In this document: positions 43,601 to 45,496 of the stretch, one piece after another
How the letters are laid out: each line of letters starts with the position of its first letter
How positions within the stretch are numbered: position 1 is the stretch's first letter
Assembly: GCA_020200135.1 (NCBI GenBank)
Contig: JAIVJI010000081.1
Coordinates: 1-45,496, forward strand
Reading direction: 5' to 3'
DNA from: Acidobacteriota bacterium
Lineage (GTDB): Bacteria > Acidobacteriota > Blastocatellia > Pyrinomonadales > Pyrinomonadaceae
DNA length: 45,496 nucleotides
Made by a program: the position numbers and the translations under genes
Notes under the pieces: model-generated
The model's database searches: none
What the model was told of the DNA's origin: nothing
Seen by the model: the letters and a program-made list of their open reading frames with translations, nothing else

Positions 43601-44386
43601 ATGTTCGACTTAAGCCTGCATCTTCCCGTCAGCCTCGCGATGTTCCAGGACATCTTCCACGCGCCCGACCCGTCGGAGATCGTGCGCATCCTCATGCGCT
43701 GGGCGCACTTCGTCGCGGGCATCACCTGGATCGGGATGCTCTACTTCTTCAACCTCGTCAACGTCAACTTCATGAAGGCGCTCGACGCGCCGACCAAGAA
43801 GATCGTCGTCCCCGCGCTGATGCCGAAGGCGCTCTGGTACTTCCGCTGGGGCGCGGTCGTGACCGTCGTGGCGGGGCTCGGCTACTACGCGATGTACATC
43901 CTGCGCCCCGACGTCATCCTCGCCGACAACGACGGCGGCGACGCGAACACCTGGCTCGCGCTCCTCGTCTGGCTCCTCATCTCGGCGGCGGCGTGGGCCG
44001 TCTACAACTTCGTGCTGCTGCCGAACCTGAACAAGGACGGGAAGATTCTGGCGGCGGCGACCGCGGGCCTCGTCATCGCGATGTCGGTGGCGCTCATCTG
44101 GTTCCTCGACTCGCACCTGACGGGGCGGCGCGACCACTGGGCCAGCAACAAGACGCTCTCCATCGGCATCGGCGGCGCGCTGGGCGTCATCATGCTTCTG
44201 AACGTGTGGGGCATCATCTGGCCCGCGCAGAAGCGCATCATCGCCGCCACGGCCGAGGGCACGCCGCCCGACGCCGCGCTCGCGCGCCGCGCCTTCCTCG
44301 CCTCGCGCACCAACGCCTGGCTCTCGCTCCCGATGCTCTTCTTCATGGGCACCTCGCACGGCGACTACATCATCCTCGGCAAGTAG
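43601..44386 (+). CDS. PuuD-like membrane protein (urate hydroxylase N-terminal domain)
   Basis: A 261-residue integral membrane protein with seven or eight helices. Conserved segments RWAHFVAGITWIGMLYFFN and KALWYFRWGAVVTVVAG match the membrane domain of PuuD-type urate hydroxylases. The C-terminal cytochrome c of full-length PuuD is missing, so it may use a separate electron acceptor or have another role. ATG 43601 follows GGAGGAG by 6 nt. It sits between the aminotransferase and a hairpin before superoxide dismutase. Confidence 0.85.
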   Translation: MFDLSLHLPVSLAMFQDIFHAPDPSEIVRILMRWAHFVAGITWIGMLYFFNLVNVNFMKALDAPTKKIVVPALMPKALWYFRWGAVVTVVAGLGYYAMYILRPDVILADNDGGDANTWLALLVWLLISAAAWAVYNFVLLPNLNKDGKILAAATAGLVIAMSVALIWFLDSHLTGRRDHWASNKTLSIGIGGALGVIMLLNVWGIIWPAQKRIIAATAEGTPPDAALARRAFLASRTNAWLSLPMLFFMGTSHGDYIILGK

Positions 44387-44417
44387 GCCGGGTCGGAATC
44401 TCGAACGGCAGTCGACC

Positions 44418-44461
44418 GGGTCGGCGCCCTGATAAGAAAGTCTTTATCGGGGCGCCGACCC
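44418..44461. terminator. long GC hairpin after the PuuD-like gene
   Basis: GGGTCGGCGCCCTGATAA (44418-44435) pairs with TTATCGGGGCGCCGACCC (44444-44461): 18 bp with one mismatch (G-T type) and an 8-nt loop. It is 31 bp past the stop and upstream of the sod promoter. No U-tract is visible. Confidence 0.7.
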
Positions 44462-44487
44462 GCTCGCTTACGCCCGCCGTACTGTTT

Positions 44488-44493
44488 TATAAT
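44488..44493 (+). promoter_or_regulatory. candidate -10 element (TATAAT) for sod
   Basis: A perfect TATAAT at 44488-44493, 116 bp before the sod start; the matching -35 (near 44465-44470) is poor. It is the only consensus -10 in the spacer and lies directly after the hairpin. Confidence 0.55.
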
Positions 44494-44609
44494 CCCGCCA
44501 AAGACTCAGCCGAGCGACCGAGACGGGAGCGAAAGGCCCGACGCGGGCCGAAGCCCGCGCGCGCCCCGGCGCGAGAGTCCCGCACTGACCGAGTAACGAG
44601 GAGGAAGTG

Positions 44610-45266
44610 ATGGCCAAGATCAAGGAGTACAAGGCGAAGCAGTTCGACCTCTCGGGGCTGAACGGGATTTCCGACCAGACGCTTGAGATGCACTTCAAGC
44701 TCTACGAGGGCTACGTCACCAACACCAACACGCTGACGACCAAGATCGCCGAGTTTCTCAGGGACGGGAAAGTAGACCAGGAGGAGATGCCCGCCTACTC
44801 CGAGCTGACCCGCCGCATGGGCTTCGAGTACAACGGCATGGTGCTGCACGAGTGGTACTTCGGCAACATGAAGAAGGGCTCGACGACGACCGACCCCGAG
44901 CCGAGCTCGAACTTCCGCCGGCTGGCCGAGGAGTCGTTCGGCTCTTACGACATCTGGAAGGCCGACTTCGTCTCGGTCGGGAAGATGCGCGGCGTGGGCT
45001 GGGCGGTCTGCTACCAGGACCCCGTCCACGACACGCTCTCGAACCACTGGATCACGCTCCACGAGGTCGGGAACGTCTCGGGGTTCGTCCCCGTGCTGGT
45101 GATGGACGTGTGGGAGCACGCCTACCTCCTCGACTACAAGCCGGCCGAGCGGCCCAAGTACATCGAGGCTTTCTTCTCGAACATCGACTGGGCGTCCTGC
45201 GAGCAGCGGCTGCAACAGGGCGTCGGCTCGCGCCCGGCGGCCGCCGCCGCGACCAAAGGCGAATAG
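44610..45266 (+). CDS. sod: superoxide dismutase (Fe/Mn family)
   Basis: A 218-residue member of the iron/manganese superoxide dismutase family, which converts superoxide to oxygen and hydrogen peroxide. Metal ligands are visible as His28 (LEMHFKLYEGY), His80 (MVLHEWYFGN), Asp166 and His170 (DVWEHAYLLDY). A C-terminal tail rich in Ala follows the core. ATG 44610 is preceded by GAGGAGG at a 5-nt gap; a GTG directly upstream would add one residue. No signal peptide is present, so it is probably cytosolic. Whether iron or manganese is used cannot be told. Confidence 0.96.
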   Translation: MAKIKEYKAKQFDLSGLNGISDQTLEMHFKLYEGYVTNTNTLTTKIAEFLRDGKVDQEEMPAYSELTRRMGFEYNGMVLHEWYFGNMKKGSTTTDPEPSSNFRRLAEESFGSYDIWKADFVSVGKMRGVGWAVCYQDPVHDTLSNHWITLHEVGNVSGFVPVLVMDVWEHAYLLDYKPAERPKYIEAFFSNIDWASCEQRLQQGVGSRPAAAAATKGE

Positions 45267-45305
45267 CCGCGCCCGCCCGCGAAAACCAACCAACCGGAGG
45301 CACCG

Positions 45306-45496
45306 ATGAAACTCTCTCGACTCGTGCTCGTCGCCTGCGCGCTCGCGCTCTCAAGCGCCGGGCTCGCGGGCTGCTCGTCCGACATGAACGCGAACACGGG
45401 GGCGAACGCCAACGCTAATGCGAACGCGGGCGCCGCCTCGCCGACGCCGGCCGCGCAGCAGGCGCTCTCGGTCGTCGAGCGCCCGCAGAATATCAA
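45306..45496 (+). CDS. lipoprotein, N-terminal part (cut by window edge)
   Basis: An open frame from ATG 45306 with GGAGG 6 nt upstream runs off the window, giving 63 residues. A signal peptide (MKLSRLVLVACALALSSAG) ends in the lipobox LAGC, followed by an Asn/Ala-rich stretch (MNANTGANANANANAGA) and then AASPTPAAQQALS. The function is not readable from this part. It follows sod by 39 bp and may share its transcript. Confidence 0.8.
   Translation, partial: MKLSRLVLVACALALSSAGLAGCSSDMNANTGANANANANAGAASPTPAAQQALSVVERPQNI

Overview
The window is a high-GC bacterial chromosome segment (about 65-70% G+C by eye) with no plasmid, phage or rRNA/tRNA signal. Several features fit an Acidobacteriota lineage, probably Blastocatellia: two genes ending in DUF4214, a surface barrel protein with a carboxypeptidase-regulatory-like domain, many secreted beta-propeller proteins, and a purB/purS/purQ/purL cluster interleaved with secreted thioredoxin-fold genes. 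The taxonomic placement is an inference from gene content only.

Layout. 1-7 kb: a NUDIX-MBL fusion (cut by the window edge), a molybdopterin oxidoreductase, an unknown gene, a cytosolic subtilase with a CxxC-rich N-terminus, a membrane protein, a CDP-alcohol phosphatidyltransferase homologue, an acidic repeat protein and a D-2-hydroxyacid dehydrogenase. 7-13 kb: a lipoprotein with a caspase-like His/Cys pattern, a Gdx-type SMR exporter convergent with a DASS anion transporter, a secreted NTF2-like protein and an NtrC-class sigma-54 regulator. 13-27 kb: envelope genes, including a GT-C-like membrane protein and a diheme cytochrome/beta-propeller protein that both end in DUF4214, a PQQ-propeller protein, a sensor kinase lacking its N-box, and an outer-membrane barrel. 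27-31 kb: an M16 peptidase, a zinc-ribbon/NHL protein, a WalJ-like hydrolase and a lipoprotein. 31-40.5 kb: purB, a GNAT protein, purS, an inserted island, purQ, two redoxins and purL. 40.5-45.5 kb: YceI, an SGNH hydrolase, a class IV aminotransferase, a PuuD-like membrane protein, a superoxide dismutase and the start of a lipoprotein.

Two things stand out. First, a roughly 1.94-kb AT-rich island (33905-35857) carrying an HNH endonuclease and a DGQHR-domain (DndB-like) protein sits exactly at the purS/purQ junction. It is flanked by a 13-bp direct repeat that is the first codons of purQ, and it carries no recognisable integrase or transposase. Second, at least seven intergenic spacers hold arrays of 7-bp words arranged as inverted repeats. 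Every locus uses a different word, but the period is always 7, and each array starts at or just after a stop codon. One arm appears to have been absorbed into a lipoprotein signal peptide, and several supply stop codons.

Four genes (13098-13842, 18556-21817, 21973-24778, 41226-42493) are broken by single-frame changes. Three could be sequencing errors in GC-rich runs. The kinase also lacks the segment that should hold the ATP-binding Asn box.
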